DNA of 62,000 nt from Neocallimastix lanati (nom. inval.) (taxonomy: Eukaryota; Neocallimastigomycota; Neocallimastigomycetes; Neocallimastigales; Neocallimastigaceae): NCBI GenBank assembly GCA_016946835.1, contig JACVTC010000177.1:157501-219500 (forward strand), written 5' to 3'. A program made the position numbers and the translations under genes. Below the pieces are notes generated by a model, which did no database searches, was not told where the DNA came from, and saw nothing but the letters and a program-made list of their open reading frames with translations. This document shows, piece after piece, positions 1 through 16,317 of this stretch (the first letter of the stretch is position 1; each line of letters starts with the position of its first letter).

Positions 1-943
1 CTTACTTTTGAAGGTGATAATTTATTTTTAATTGAAGTTTGTTGTTCATTATTTCCTGACTTATCTTTAATATTTTTATGTAAAAGTGGGGAACGGAAAG
101 ATTTTGAAATTCCAACACTGGTTTTATTAACTTTTTTAAGTAATGGTGGTTTAAATGCGGTATTTTTATGAATCGAACTTGGTTTATTCAATTTAATTTT
201 ATTTATATTAGCATAATTACTTTTTTTCTTAATTTTTATTTTTTTATTTATTTATTTATTAATTTATTTTTTTTTTATTTTTTTATTTTTTTTATTTTAT
301 TTTAAACAATAGTATATTTTTAGTTTATTAAAAAAAAAAAAAAATAAAATAAAAATAATTCATTATAACGATAATATTATATACATTTATAATTTTAAAC
401 TTACAACTTCTATATTACATTTCAATATATGATTTAAATGTTAAAGAATTGAAATATATATATATATACAAAAGCAAAAAAAATAAAAAAAAAAGATTAA
501 AATTTAAATTTCATATTTAGTATGTCATTATATTTATTTTATTTATTAATATGTTAATTATTTATAATATTTAATAAAATATATAAAATATACAATTATA
601 TGAAAATTACCAATTTTTCTTTTTTTCCAATATAATGTTATATTTTTATTATTTTCTTGGAATGTATAAATTTCAATAATATTTTGTTTAAGTAAATGAT
701 CCAATGTATCCTTTATATAAATGAATTTGTAAATGATTTATATATAAATATATACATAAAAATAAAGAATAGTGAATAATAAAACATTTAAAATTAATTA
801 TATTAAGAATATATATATTAATTATTTACATTAATCTTATTAGGTGAATCTAATATAACATTTTGTTTTGAAACTTGTGTTTCTATTTCCGTTTTCAATA
901 TGGGTTTATTATCATTAAATATTGATAATATTATATCATCCAT
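1..943 (-). CDS. 5' part of an unrecognised protein gene (cut by window edge)
   Basis: I do not recognise this protein. Exon 1 (943..830) begins with ATG and reads MDDIILSIFNDNKPILK... for 38 codons, ending before a GTAAAT donor. A second exon begins at 710 after an AAAG acceptor and reads DTLDHLLKQNIIEIYTF then ...ITLYWKKRK; its donor is at 610/609 (GTAATT, phase 1) or 593/592 (GTATAT, phase 0). A third exon of about 230..6 reads ...NTAFKPPLLKKVNKTS then ...SFRSPLL and ends exactly at a GTAAG donor at 5..1, so the gene continues beyond the window. The two short FKPP/SFRSPLL-like motifs recall the short peptide motifs of recombination mediator proteins, but that is only an impression. Codon content and clean splice borders make it coding; the exact join of exons 2 and 3 is uncertain. 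Confidence 0.55.
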
Positions 944-1868
<925 letters not shown>

Positions 1869-4023
1869 TTAAGGCATACAACGACCAATGAATCTTGGGT
1901 AAGTGATAGTTTCTCTGACAGTGTATCTATTTAATAACCAAGCAATGAAACGTTCACAACCAAGACCGAATCCACCATGTTCACATGTACCATATTTACG
2001 TTGATCAGTGAACCAGTAATATGGCTTTGGATCTAAACCTTCACGCTTGTAAGCAGCTAATAATTCATCTAAATCAGAAATTCTCATACTTCCACCAACA
2101 ATTTCACCAACACCTGGCATTAAAACATCTACACTTTCGGTTAAACGTCTGTCTTCTGGACACTTCTTCATATAGAATGCCTTGATTTCAACAGGGAATT
2201 TGTTTAATAAGATTGGTTCATTAATAGTATCAGTCATCTTACGTTCTGGACTTTCTGGAATATCTTCACCAAATTCATAGAAACTACCATCATCCTTCTT
2301 AACATCATGATCTTTAAGCCATTGAATAGCTTCGGCGTATTCCATACGTTTGAATGGACGCTTTGGTGGTTTGAAGTCTGGATTTAATTCGTGAACATAT
2401 TCTCCAACTGGTGACTTTAAGATATAGTCAACAACAAAGCAAATCATTTCTTCGAGAATGTTAAGTAAATCGTCGAAATTAATAAATGGTTGTTCAGCTT
2501 CAATGTGAGTGTATTCGGATAAGTGACGACGAGTGTGTGACTTTTCAGCACGGAAAGAATCAGCAATACAGTAAACATCACCAAGAGATGGAAGAACAGT
2601 TTCAAGGTAAAGTTGAGAAGATTGAGTAAGATAAGCTGGTTCACCATAGTAATCTAACTTAAATAAAGTACTACCACCTTCAACAGAAGTTTGAACCATA
2701 AGTGGTGGAGTGACTTCATTGAAGTGCTTAGTTTCAAAGAATTCACGGAATGCTCTTAAAGTAACAGCTCTAACTCTCATGACCTTAGAAGCAGTTTCAC
2801 CACGTAAATATAAGTGACGTTGATCATATAAAACATCAGCATTAGATTCCTATTTTATATTAAAATTATTAAAAGAATTTATATCAGTTATACTACTATA
2901 TATTTATTATAATTTTTTAATTCTTATTTTTATTATTATTAATTTTCAAAAATGAAAAAAAGGTTTAAAATAAAAATATACTTACAGCATTTAATTTAGC
3001 AGAGAAAGCTTCATCACCACCAGCTGCTTTACCAAGAACTTCATAATAATCAACAACTAATTCATGACCACCTTGAGCCTATAATAATTTTTCAATATTT
3101 TAATTTTTAAACTCAATAAAAAAAAAATTAAATATTTAATTATTTACCTTCTTTCCTTCTGGAAGTTCCTTAATGGTACCATAAAGTTTCATTGATGATT
3201 CTAAAGTTAAAGTTAAAGCATCATATGTCTTACACTATATATTTTTATTTTAATTTACATATATATATATATTTTTAATTAACAATTTTCATATAATTTA
3301 TTCGACTATTTAAATTCATTCCTTATCCTATATACTCTATATTTTAAAATATTTTATTTTACTTACAAGTTTACCAGTAAGAACACATTGAAGAAAACCA
3401 GTACCATCACGGATAACAATAAATGTCATATCCTTACCTTGGACACGTAAACGATGAACCCAACCTTGAATGATAACTCTCTTACCACGGTATTCTGGAG
3501 TTTGCTTAATTTTAACCTATAATACAATAATTAATTTTAACTTAATATTAATATTTTTAAAAAGTTATAATAAAAATCTATTATTTAAAAAATTAACTTA
3601 CATATTTAGCTTCTGGTAAAGAAGCATCAAGTTCAAGAACAACCTTTTTTGCTTCTTCAAGTTGCTTTAATTGTTCTTCCTTTGCCTTTTTTTCGGCTTC
3701 GGCATCCTTTGCAGCCTTTTCTTCAGCCTTAGCCTTCTTCTTCTTGGCAATTTCGAATGCCTTCTTAGCCTTCTTTAAAGCTGCATTAGAAATTGGTTTA
3801 AAGCCTTCATCATCCTTTTTAACCATTATGGCAGCATTTTCATTAGTTTCAACGGCCTTTAATGGAGTTTTAAATGGAGCGGCTTCAGTACCATTACCGG
3901 TTTCATCATTACCGTTGTTTATATCAACATATAATTTAACTATATAATAAAAAAGATTAATTTAACACTAAATTTTCAACAATTTAAAAAAAAAATTTTT
4001 AATTTAATTTTACCTTCAGACAT
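1869..4023 (-). CDS. DED81: asparaginyl-tRNA synthetase, cytosolic
   Basis: Charges tRNA-Asn with asparagine in the cytosol (class IIb aminoacyl-tRNA synthetase). Six exons: 4023..4014, 3939..3602, 3516..3367, 3234..3148, 3078..2986, 2849..1869. All junctions are GT/AG and in phase, giving 552 aa, close to the yeast Ded81 length. Exon 1 is only 10 nt (ATGTCTGAAG). Residues about 45-110 form a Lys/Ala-rich charged extension typical of eukaryotic AsnRS. Residues about 117-195 are the OB-fold anticodon-binding domain ([15 protein letters not shown]). The catalytic domain follows: motif 1 around FNEVTPP, motif 2 [21 protein letters not shown] near residue 326, motif 3 [12 protein letters not shown] near residue 526. 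[20 protein letters not shown] is typical of AsnRS rather than AspRS. All core motifs are intact. Confidence 0.95.
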
Positions 4024-4818
4024 TTTGGTTCTTATTGCATTAAAAGGATTATTTTATTTCATTTTAATTTAGTTTTGATTTCATATAATTATATTATTTT
4101 ATATATGAGTATTTTATCAAATAAATTATAAATAATACATATATTGATTAGTTCCACTTATTAACTATTTTTTACTTTTTTCATTTTTATTTTGAAATAA
4201 AAAAAAAAAAAAATAAAGATATTACTGAATAATTAATTACATCTATATTATAACTTTATTTATTTTCTTTTTTTTTTTTTTTTTAATAATTAAATATTTA
4301 ATCTATTAAATTTATACTTTCGGTGCTTTTATTTTTTTATACATATTAATATTTTTATATATATTTATAATATTTATTTTAAATTCTATTTTTTATTTTC
4401 TAATTTTTTATTTTCTATTTTTTATTTTTATTTTCTATTTTAAATACCTTTGACAAATTTAATATTATTTCCAAACCAAAAGGATATAAAATAAATATTA
4501 CTATATTAAATAATACTAATTCAAAGTGTGTAGTAGTTAATGGTTCATAATTTTTTTTTTTTATTATACAAAAAAAAAATTATTATTTCTTATTTAAATA
4601 TGATTGGCTTTAATAATCATAAAGTATTAAAATAATATATTAAAATACATACACATATATCAACCTACTGATTTAATAAATTTAATTTTTAAAACAATAA
4701 TTATAAGAAAAAATATAATGTGTTATAATTTTAGAAAGTTACATTTCTCAATGTGGCGTTTACTTTATTGTAATTTAGCGCCATAAAATTTTTAATTATT
4801 TTCTAATACAATTGTATA

Positions 4819-4861
<43 letters not shown>

Positions 4862-5117
4862 AAAATAAGTTATATAATCAGATTTAGAATAAAACTATGT
4901 TATTAAATAAAAATTATTAAAATGATTATTATTTAATTTTGAATTATATTTTATTTCAATTTATTTTTGTTAATAAAGAAAGCTTTTCTCTTTCTTTAAC
5001 AGCAACAATAAAACGGGATTTTTCTTTTAAAAATATATTAAATATAAATTAATTAAAAAATTTTTTAAAAAAAAAAAAAAAAAAAATAATAATAATAATA
5101 ATAATATTTATATATTA
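4024..5117. other. intergenic between two minus-strand genes
   Basis: The right part is the 3' flank of the Eaf1-like gene and the left part the upstream region of the AsnRS gene. It contains short homopolymers, an (AAAT)n tract at about 4818-4861 and, at 4738-4860, a copy of the inverted-repeat element described separately. No further gene seen. Confidence 0.75.
4738..4860 (+). repeat. degenerate copy of the AATGTGGC inverted-repeat element
   Basis: The segment ATTTCTCAATGTGGCGT followed by ...GCGCCATAAAATTTTTAA, then ...AATACAATTGTATATAAATAAATA, matches the order and spacing of the element at 61876-62000 (ATTTCGCAATGTGGCGT, ...AAGCCATAAATTTTTAA, ...TACAATCATAAATAAATA). Similarity was judged by eye; boundaries are approximate. 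Confidence 0.6.
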
Positions 5118-5784
5118 TTATTTCACATTAGTATTAGTAGAATGTTGCGGACTCATTAAAGGTGAGTTATTATTAATAGAATTCATTAAACGATGAGTAT
5201 TCTGATTTGTTGTTTGATGTAAAGGAGATGTTGTTCCTGGAGATCCTTGAGATAATTGTGGGGACCCATGATGAATAGCTTGAGTTTGTTGGTTAGTTAC
5301 TATAGTATGTTGTAAATTTGCAGAATTTGCTGTCATTTGAGCTTGTAATAACTGCTTTCGTATAGCATTTTGATTTTGCCTTTCGATCATTGCCAAAAGT
5401 TCAGGCGAATTTGCTACCTATAAAATAAAATAATAATTAATTAATAAATATCAATTTTTTTTTTTTTTTTTTTTATTTTATTAAAAATTTGTATTATAAT
5501 ATCACTCACCATTTGCTGTCCACTATTTCTAACTTGTTCTACCTGAAATTTTGCATTATTAATAGCATGCAAGGCAGCAGCTGACTGACCAGAATGTAAT
5601 GGCGTTGCATTATTACTTTGATTTTGTAATTTTCTTTGATTTTGAATTATTTGAAATTGAACTTGTCTTGCAATATTTGGATTACTTAGTTGTTGCTGGT
5701 GAATCAATGATGCCTGTAATTGAGCATTATTTATACCTTTTCCATTTATAGCTATTGTTATTGTTATTGTTATTATTATAATTA

Positions 5785-5819
<35 letters not shown>

Positions 5820-6618
5820 GATATTAAATATAAATAATTAAAAAACATACCTTGTAATTGAATATTAGAATATGGTATTTGTCCATTTGCTCCATTTACT
5901 GATAATCTTTGGGCTTGCATAAAATTTAATCCCAATTGATTAATATTTTTAACATTATTCATATTAATTCCAACATTTCCATTAGCAGTTGCTGCTGCTG
6001 TATTTGTTTGAAGTAAATTTTTTATATCCGGATTGAAAATTGGATTTGAATTCATTGGCACTCTAACTGATGGTATATTGCCAACTGAACCAACATGTGG
6101 TGGACGAATTCTATGCTGTAAAGGTAAACCTTGATGTTGAGCTTGTTGAGCTTTATGTATTGCTGCTGCTGCTGCTTGTTGTTGTTGAGCTGTAAATGAA
6201 TTTTGCTGATTTATTGACATTGCCTGAGCTGCATTAAGAAATGGACGTGAATGTACATTTTGTTGAAAATGCATTGAATTGGTAAATTGTTGTTGTTGAA
6301 TAGATCTTAACTTTAAACAATGTATAAATTTATAATTATAATAATTTTATTATTAATTTTAAATATTTATCATTTAAAGACATACTAAAACTTACCCTTG
6401 AGTTGTACAATGATTGCCTTTGAATTTCTAATTGATTTTTCGCCTCAGTATCCATTTTATATTTTAATGCACTTAATTGTAAAGGATTAGATATTTGGTT
6501 TAAATCAACACCAGCCTTATTTTGGGATTGTAAATGAGTTTCATGTGCCTGTAAACTTATCCTTTTTGAAGGAGTATGAACTTCATATGATAAGATAATT
6601 TTATAATTTAAAAAATAA

Positions 6619-6657
<39 letters not shown>

Positions 6658-7058
6658 ATGGATAAAAAAATAATAAAAAAAATTATATATTAGACAATGT
6701 AAAATCAATATTTAAATTGTTCATTAAAAATTAAAACTAAAATATATAGTTGAATTTAAATATGAAATATAGATTGAATAAAATAAATTAAATTAAATTA
6801 AATTAAATATCAAATTAAATAGTTGAATTAAAATATAAAGTACAGATTGAATAATATAAAATAAAATGAAATAAATAGTTGAATTTAAATATGAAGTATA
6901 AATTGAATAAAGTAAAATGAAATGAAATGAAATGAAATAAATAGTTGAATTTAAATATGAAGTACAATTTGAATAAAGTAAAATAAAATGAAATGTAATG
7001 AAATAAATAGTTGAATTTAAATATGAAGTACATATTGAATATAATATATAATATAATA

Positions 7059-7100
<42 letters not shown>

Positions 7101-7956
7101 ATAATATTACCAGGTTTCATGTTTTCCTTTTTCTTTAATAACTCTTTCATTCTCTCAAAAGAATTGAAAAATTTTGCTTGACGTTTTTTCTCAGATATTT
7201 TTAATAATTTTTTCAATTCTTTCATATTCTTTTTCTGCTCACTTGTATTAATATTACCAACTTCATTTTCATCAATTAATCGACCTTTTTCAAAACATTC
7301 ATATATTAATCTTCCATTAATATTCTTAGATTTCATATATTCAGATACAAGTCTCCAATTATGACCAAATAATTGAATAGCTTCATTTAAGATTTCTTTT
7401 TCATCAAGACCCCAAGGTGATAATTTATCTAAAATTTCTTGGCTTGGTTTACTTAATGTAGGATCAAATACGGCTTTTTCTTTTTTCTCTTTCTTTTCTT
7501 TCTGTCGTTTTGAATTAGATACAAAAAATAATGCTATATTATATATATATTAATAAAATAATATGATATTTTTCATTTATATTGATTTTTATTGCTATTA
7601 ATATTATAAGTATATATTACGTGAAATTAAAGAATTTCCGTCATATCTTTGATTATAAGGTAATGTTTTTGCCTGTTCATAATCAGCTTCATCATAAAGT
7701 TCATATCCATATTTATTCCATCCAGCATCATCAATAAATTTTCTCTTTTTAGATACTATTTCATTTATTGGGATTATTCTATCGGGTTCTGTTATATCAA
7801 TATATGCCTCATCATCATCTATTTTAGGAGGAGAATAAATATATTCTGTATTTAGTTTATTATTCGGTAATATGCCATTAATACAATAAAAGAGTTTTGA
7901 AGGATTTAAATTTATTGATGGAACTTGTGTGATATTATTGGCCTTTGATTCAAGTA

Positions 7957-8050
<94 letters not shown>

Positions 8051-8300
8051 TGAGTCCTTGATTTTATTTGCTTTGTTTTCTAAATTCTCTTTATTAGTTT
8101 GTGAATCTTCAATTTTTTTATCTTTATCTTTTATTGAATTTCTCAATGATTCATCTAAATTTTTTTCTTTATCTTTTAATGAATTTGAATTTTTACTAAT
8201 TTGAATCTTTTCTTTATCTTTATCCTTAGAGCTTTATATTCATTATTAAAAATATATGGTATAAAAAATAATAAGTTATCATAAGTATATTTATGTATAT

Positions 8301-8340
<40 letters not shown>

Positions 8341-10251
8341 ATTACATGTACTATAATTAAAAAATATATACTTTGCTATTAAATGTTCATTCACAATAAC
8401 TTTATTATTTTTATCTCTTTTTGTTTTTACACAGAGAGATTGTTTATTATTACTTTGATGCCATTCACAAACCCAATGAGCGAGTTTATATGCTAACGCT
8501 TTTTTCCATTTTCTTTCTTCTTTAAAGTCTTCCGCGAGCCAACGCTTATTTTATTAAAATATAATTTTAATGCCATAAAATATCAAAAAATAAATGATTA
8601 ATTTATATATATATTATAATTAATCTTTACCATTTCTTCTAATAAATGATCCCAATGAGTTTTCGTTCTTGGAGGAGCTTTGAACTTTTTAATTTGTCGA
8701 AAACTTAATTGTTTTTCAGCCTTCAATGTTTCATATTTTTCTATTTTTTTATATTGTTTCAATTCTTCATAAACAATCTAAATTATCATTGCAAACAATA
8801 TATAATTATTTATATGAAATAAATATTATAAATCTGTATATTCTATATCCCTTTAAAATATTATATATTATATATTTATAATCACCTGCCAATCATTGGT
8901 TGTTAATATTTTATGAGATCCTTGTATCACTCTTGCTAAAGGTTGTTGCTTAATTTTATTCTTCCATAAAGCCCAATCCTCAACTCTATCACTTTTTTTA
9001 ATTGGAACATTAAATGGTATATTTACAGGACGACTTTTTGGTCGACTTGTTGGTATCTTTGTTTTTTGTGGTGGCAACTTTTTTACTATTTTTATAGGAC
9101 GAATTCTTATAGTAGTAGATTGATTAATTGGTAATGAATTTTCATCACTATCATCTACATTATTATTATTTAAATTATTATAATTATTATTATTATTATT
9201 ATTATTATTTTTATTTTCAATTACATTATTATCTCCATCTTCTAATAATTCATTATTTATTGTTAATAATGATTCATTTGGGATTAATTTATTTTCATGC
9301 GTTATATATTCTACTGATATTAAAGAACTAGGTGAATCAGAATCAGAAGATGATGTTTTAAAATTTGATTCACTATGACTTAATATTGTTGTTTTATTGT
9401 TTTTATCATGTTCAATTATATTAATTTTATTGTCAACTGAGACCTCTGTAATTTTATCAATTTCATTATTATTTTTTTTATATGCCTATTATATAAAATC
9501 CAATTTATATTAATACATTAAAGTTTTTTTTTTTTTATAAATATATATATATATATCAGAAATTTAATTAATTTTTAATTTTTAATTTCAATATATTTAA
9601 TTAAAATATAATTATTATGAAATTCTATTAATTTATTTAAAAATAGAAAAAAAAATAAAAATATATAATAAAATACCTCTTCTTTCCTAGACACACTTTG
9701 AAAAAATAATAATAATATAAATTATAATATTAATTTTAAATTATATAAAATAAATTTAGAAATTTTAATAATTAATACCGATTAATATCATTGACCCTTA
9801 AAAAATCTTGAAATTGCTTTTCATATACATCTGGTAACTTAATATTTTTTATATCTAATAATAATTCCGGTTTTTTCAGTATTTCTGTTATAAATTTTTC
9901 TTTTAATAATTCTTTTCTCTTCAATAATATCTCTCTATGAAATAAAAAATAAATTATAATTAATTTTGATTAATTACATTTAACTTCAAATAATATAAAA
10001 AATAATACTCAATTTTAGCAAAAAACAAAATAATAAATACTCTGATTCTTTCTCTTTTATTAATTCCAGTTTTTTTCTCAATGTCTCAATATTAGTATTC
10101 TAAAGATTTTTAATTCAGAATTTAATTAGTACGTGAATTCATAATATTAATATTTAATTGAAATAATATATACCATTGTGTCATCTATCAAAGTTGAATC
10201 TGTATTAAAAGAAACATCGATATCAATAATTCCTTTTTTTATATCTGTCAT
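5118..10251 (-). CDS. EAF1: Eaf1/Vid21-like NuA4 scaffold (HSA + SANT domains)
   Basis: Eaf1 (Vid21) is the scaffold of the NuA4 histone acetyltransferase complex. Thirteen exons in phase: 10251..10174, 10099..10041, 9934..9779, 9695..9677 (19 nt), 9485..8886, 8777..8631, 8544..8372, 8231..7621, 7533..7111, 6580..6396, 6310..5851, 5751..5510, 5417..5118; 1150 aa. The HSA domain spans exons 6-7 (PPRTKTHWDHLLEEM, then RWLAEDFKEERKWKKALAYK). A SANT/Myb-like domain lies in exon 9 (LSPWGLDEKEILNEAIQLFG then HNWRLVSEYM), followed by a Lys-rich segment. The last four exons encode a Gln/Asn-rich tail, as in yeast Eaf1. No helicase domain is seen, which argues against p400/Swr1. Exon 8 carries a poly-Asn run encoded by a (TTA)n-type array at about 7960-8050. 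The Eaf1 assignment is inferred from domain order; other HSA proteins are the alternative. Confidence 0.85.
6735..7045. repeat. minisatellite of about 55-65 bp unit inside an Eaf1 intron
   Basis: About four imperfect direct copies of a unit containing ATAGTTGAATTTAAATATGA, then AGTACAGATTGAATAAA and a variable (AAATG)n/(AAAAT)n stretch. It lies in the intron 6581-7110, next to a T run at about 7066-7099. The reverse complement of the same core occurs at 42580-42920 and 55720-55790. Confidence 0.8.
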
Positions 10252-12039
10252 TTTAAATGTATATCATTAAAAAAATATATATATACATATATTGTAATGT
10301 ATGAATAATGTAATAATAAAATTAAATTAAAAATAAAAATAATGTTTCTGAACGAAAAAATTCTATTATATAATGTAGAAAATTATATGTTATTTAAACT
10401 TTAATGAATAATATATATTATATTATTTTGTAATAATTAATAAATCATTTTCGTATTTTATTAATTAATTTTAATTTTAAAAATTTAATATTAATTTACT
10501 ATTTTTTTTTTTTTTAAATATTATTGAAATTATTATTTTTAATATATAATGATTAATTAAAGAAAACTTAACATAAATAAAAAAGGTATTATTATATCAA
10601 ATATAAATTTTAAAAATTTAATAATAGTCAAATGCTAAATGGTATTATACTATCGCAAAAAAATTTATATTGCCATTACACCTTTTTTATTTTTATTTAA
10701 TAAAGAATTTTTTTTAAATATTTCTTATTTAATAATATTTATATGATATTTTCAATTAATTAAATATGAATAATAAATATGATATTTAAATATCTTTTAA
10801 AATAAAAATTGAATTATAATAAATGAATTATTATCTAATTATATTTTCATAACCTTATATGAGAATATGAGAATGGTTAATGTGTCCAAAAACCAAAAAG
10901 TTATTTAAAATATATATTAAAGTTTTTATTGAAAAAAATACTTGAATAACATAGGTCAAAAAAGGTTACACACAATAATTTTGTATTATATTTTGTTTTA
11001 ATTATTATAATTATATAAATATTATTAAAGGTTCATACAGTATTTATTATATATATATAAAAAATAATAAAATATTTTTGTAAAAAAAAAAATAAGTATT
11101 AACTAATATTACATTCCTATTTTAACAATCTATAATATTTTAAAATATAGATTATAAAATTAATTATTATAAATATTATAAGAAAATTTTGTTAATTTGA
11201 AAAATATAGATTTATAATTACTTTTGTGTTAAATTAAAAAAAAAAATTCATAATAAGAAATACGTACATAATTTGAAGTTTTTTTTAAAATATTATTTTT
11301 CAAATAAAAAAATTTTTTATTTAGATAAATACTTTTAATTAAATAAATTTTCTAAATAAATTTTTCAAAATAAAATTTCTATAAATTTTATAAATAAATT
11401 TTTATAAATAAATTTCTAAATAAAATTTATATTTTAAAATTCTAATAAGTTACATATTAATTAGTTTTAATTATTGTTGTTAATTAAACGTATTTTATTA
11501 ATTTAATATTAATAATAATAGATAAAAAAAAAAAAAAAAGAAAAGTTCTTGTATTTTAGCTTTTATTGTAAATATCAATCTAATTTAGATAATTAAATAC
11601 TTCACAAATTAGATTTTAAGTTTATAATATATTATTTTTTAAGTAATAATATGTGATTATATTCATATATAATCAAGAAATTGTTTAAAGAATTTGAAAT
11701 ATTTATTTCATTATAAATATCTATATTGAAATAATAAAATATTTATTGATTTTATCTTTGATATATATCTTTTTTTAATAATTTTATTATTATTGATAAT
11801 GTATAATATATATTTAAAAAATAATTTTGAAGGAATTTAATAGATAATAATATTTGTTTTAAATTTTATTCTTTATTTCTATTTTATATTATTTTATTTT
11901 ATTTTTTTTTTTTTTTTTTTTTTTTTTTGGAAAAAATTCCACAAATCTTATTTATTTATTAATAATATCTGCAACAATAATATATATATATATATATATA
12001 TTTAAGTAATTTTGAGTATTATTTAATTAAGTATTAATA
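10252..12039. other. divergent intergenic region between Eaf1-like and Chk2-like genes
   Basis: About 1.8 kb of AT-rich sequence lying head-to-head between two genes, so it should hold both promoters. I see only poly(dA/dT) tracts (for example a T run of about 28 at 11901-11928) and short AT dinucleotide runs; no recognisable operator or RNA gene. Confidence 0.7.
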
Positions 12040-15497
<3,458 letters not shown>

Positions 15498-15975
15498 ATA
15501 AATCTTAAAATAATCAAATATTTAATAATTTTGCAAATAAATTTATAATAAAATTTTTTTTTACAATTATTAAAATTATTTAATATAATAACAATATAAT
15601 AACAGAAATTTTATATATACTTTTTTTTTAACGGAAGTTATAATTATTTAATATTATAATAATTATAATAATAAATATAAAATATTCAATATATATAATA
15701 TATAATAATTTTATATTTATTATAATTATATAATTATTATGATATATAATTGATTTTACATCTAATGTAATATATAAATATTATTTGAGATTTTTCCTTA
15801 TAAAATAATACAACCTTCACAAAAGAGAATTACAATAAAAATAAAAATAAAAACTATATAAAAAATACTTTATCATTAAATATTTTATATGTTAAATTTT
15901 TATATATTTATTTATAAATTTATATATTAGTTTATTTATTTATTTATTTATCTATTTATAAATTTATATATTAGT

Positions 15976-16014
<39 letters not shown>

Positions 16015-16054
16015 TTTTATTTATGTATAATTTTATATTAAAAAATAAACTACT

Positions 16055-16088
<34 letters not shown>

Positions 16089-16317
16089 TATTATTTATTA
16101 AATAATTTTATTTTATGTATTATTATACATCTAGAAAAGTAATAAATCAATTTAATTTAAGGAAATAATATTTAGTTTCTTTTTTATTTTCTAAATTTTT
16201 TTTTATTTATTTATTTTTTATTATTTTAATTTATTATTATCACTTTATTTTTTAATTTATAATATATATTATTAGAAATTATTAATATTTTTTAAAATTA
16301 AAATAAAATATGAAATT
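15498..16317. other. intergenic, low complexity
   Basis: Kinase 3' flank and Bud13 promoter side. It contains two similar neighbouring blocks (TTTATAAATTTATATATTAG followed by (TTTA)n, at about 15910-15950 and 15955-16020) and a T run at about 16060-16086. No gene seen. Confidence 0.75.

Noticed and set aside
5118-10251. p400/Swr1-type remodeller
   Set aside because: HSA is present but there is no helicase domain; SANT plus Gln-rich tail fits Eaf1/Vid21.
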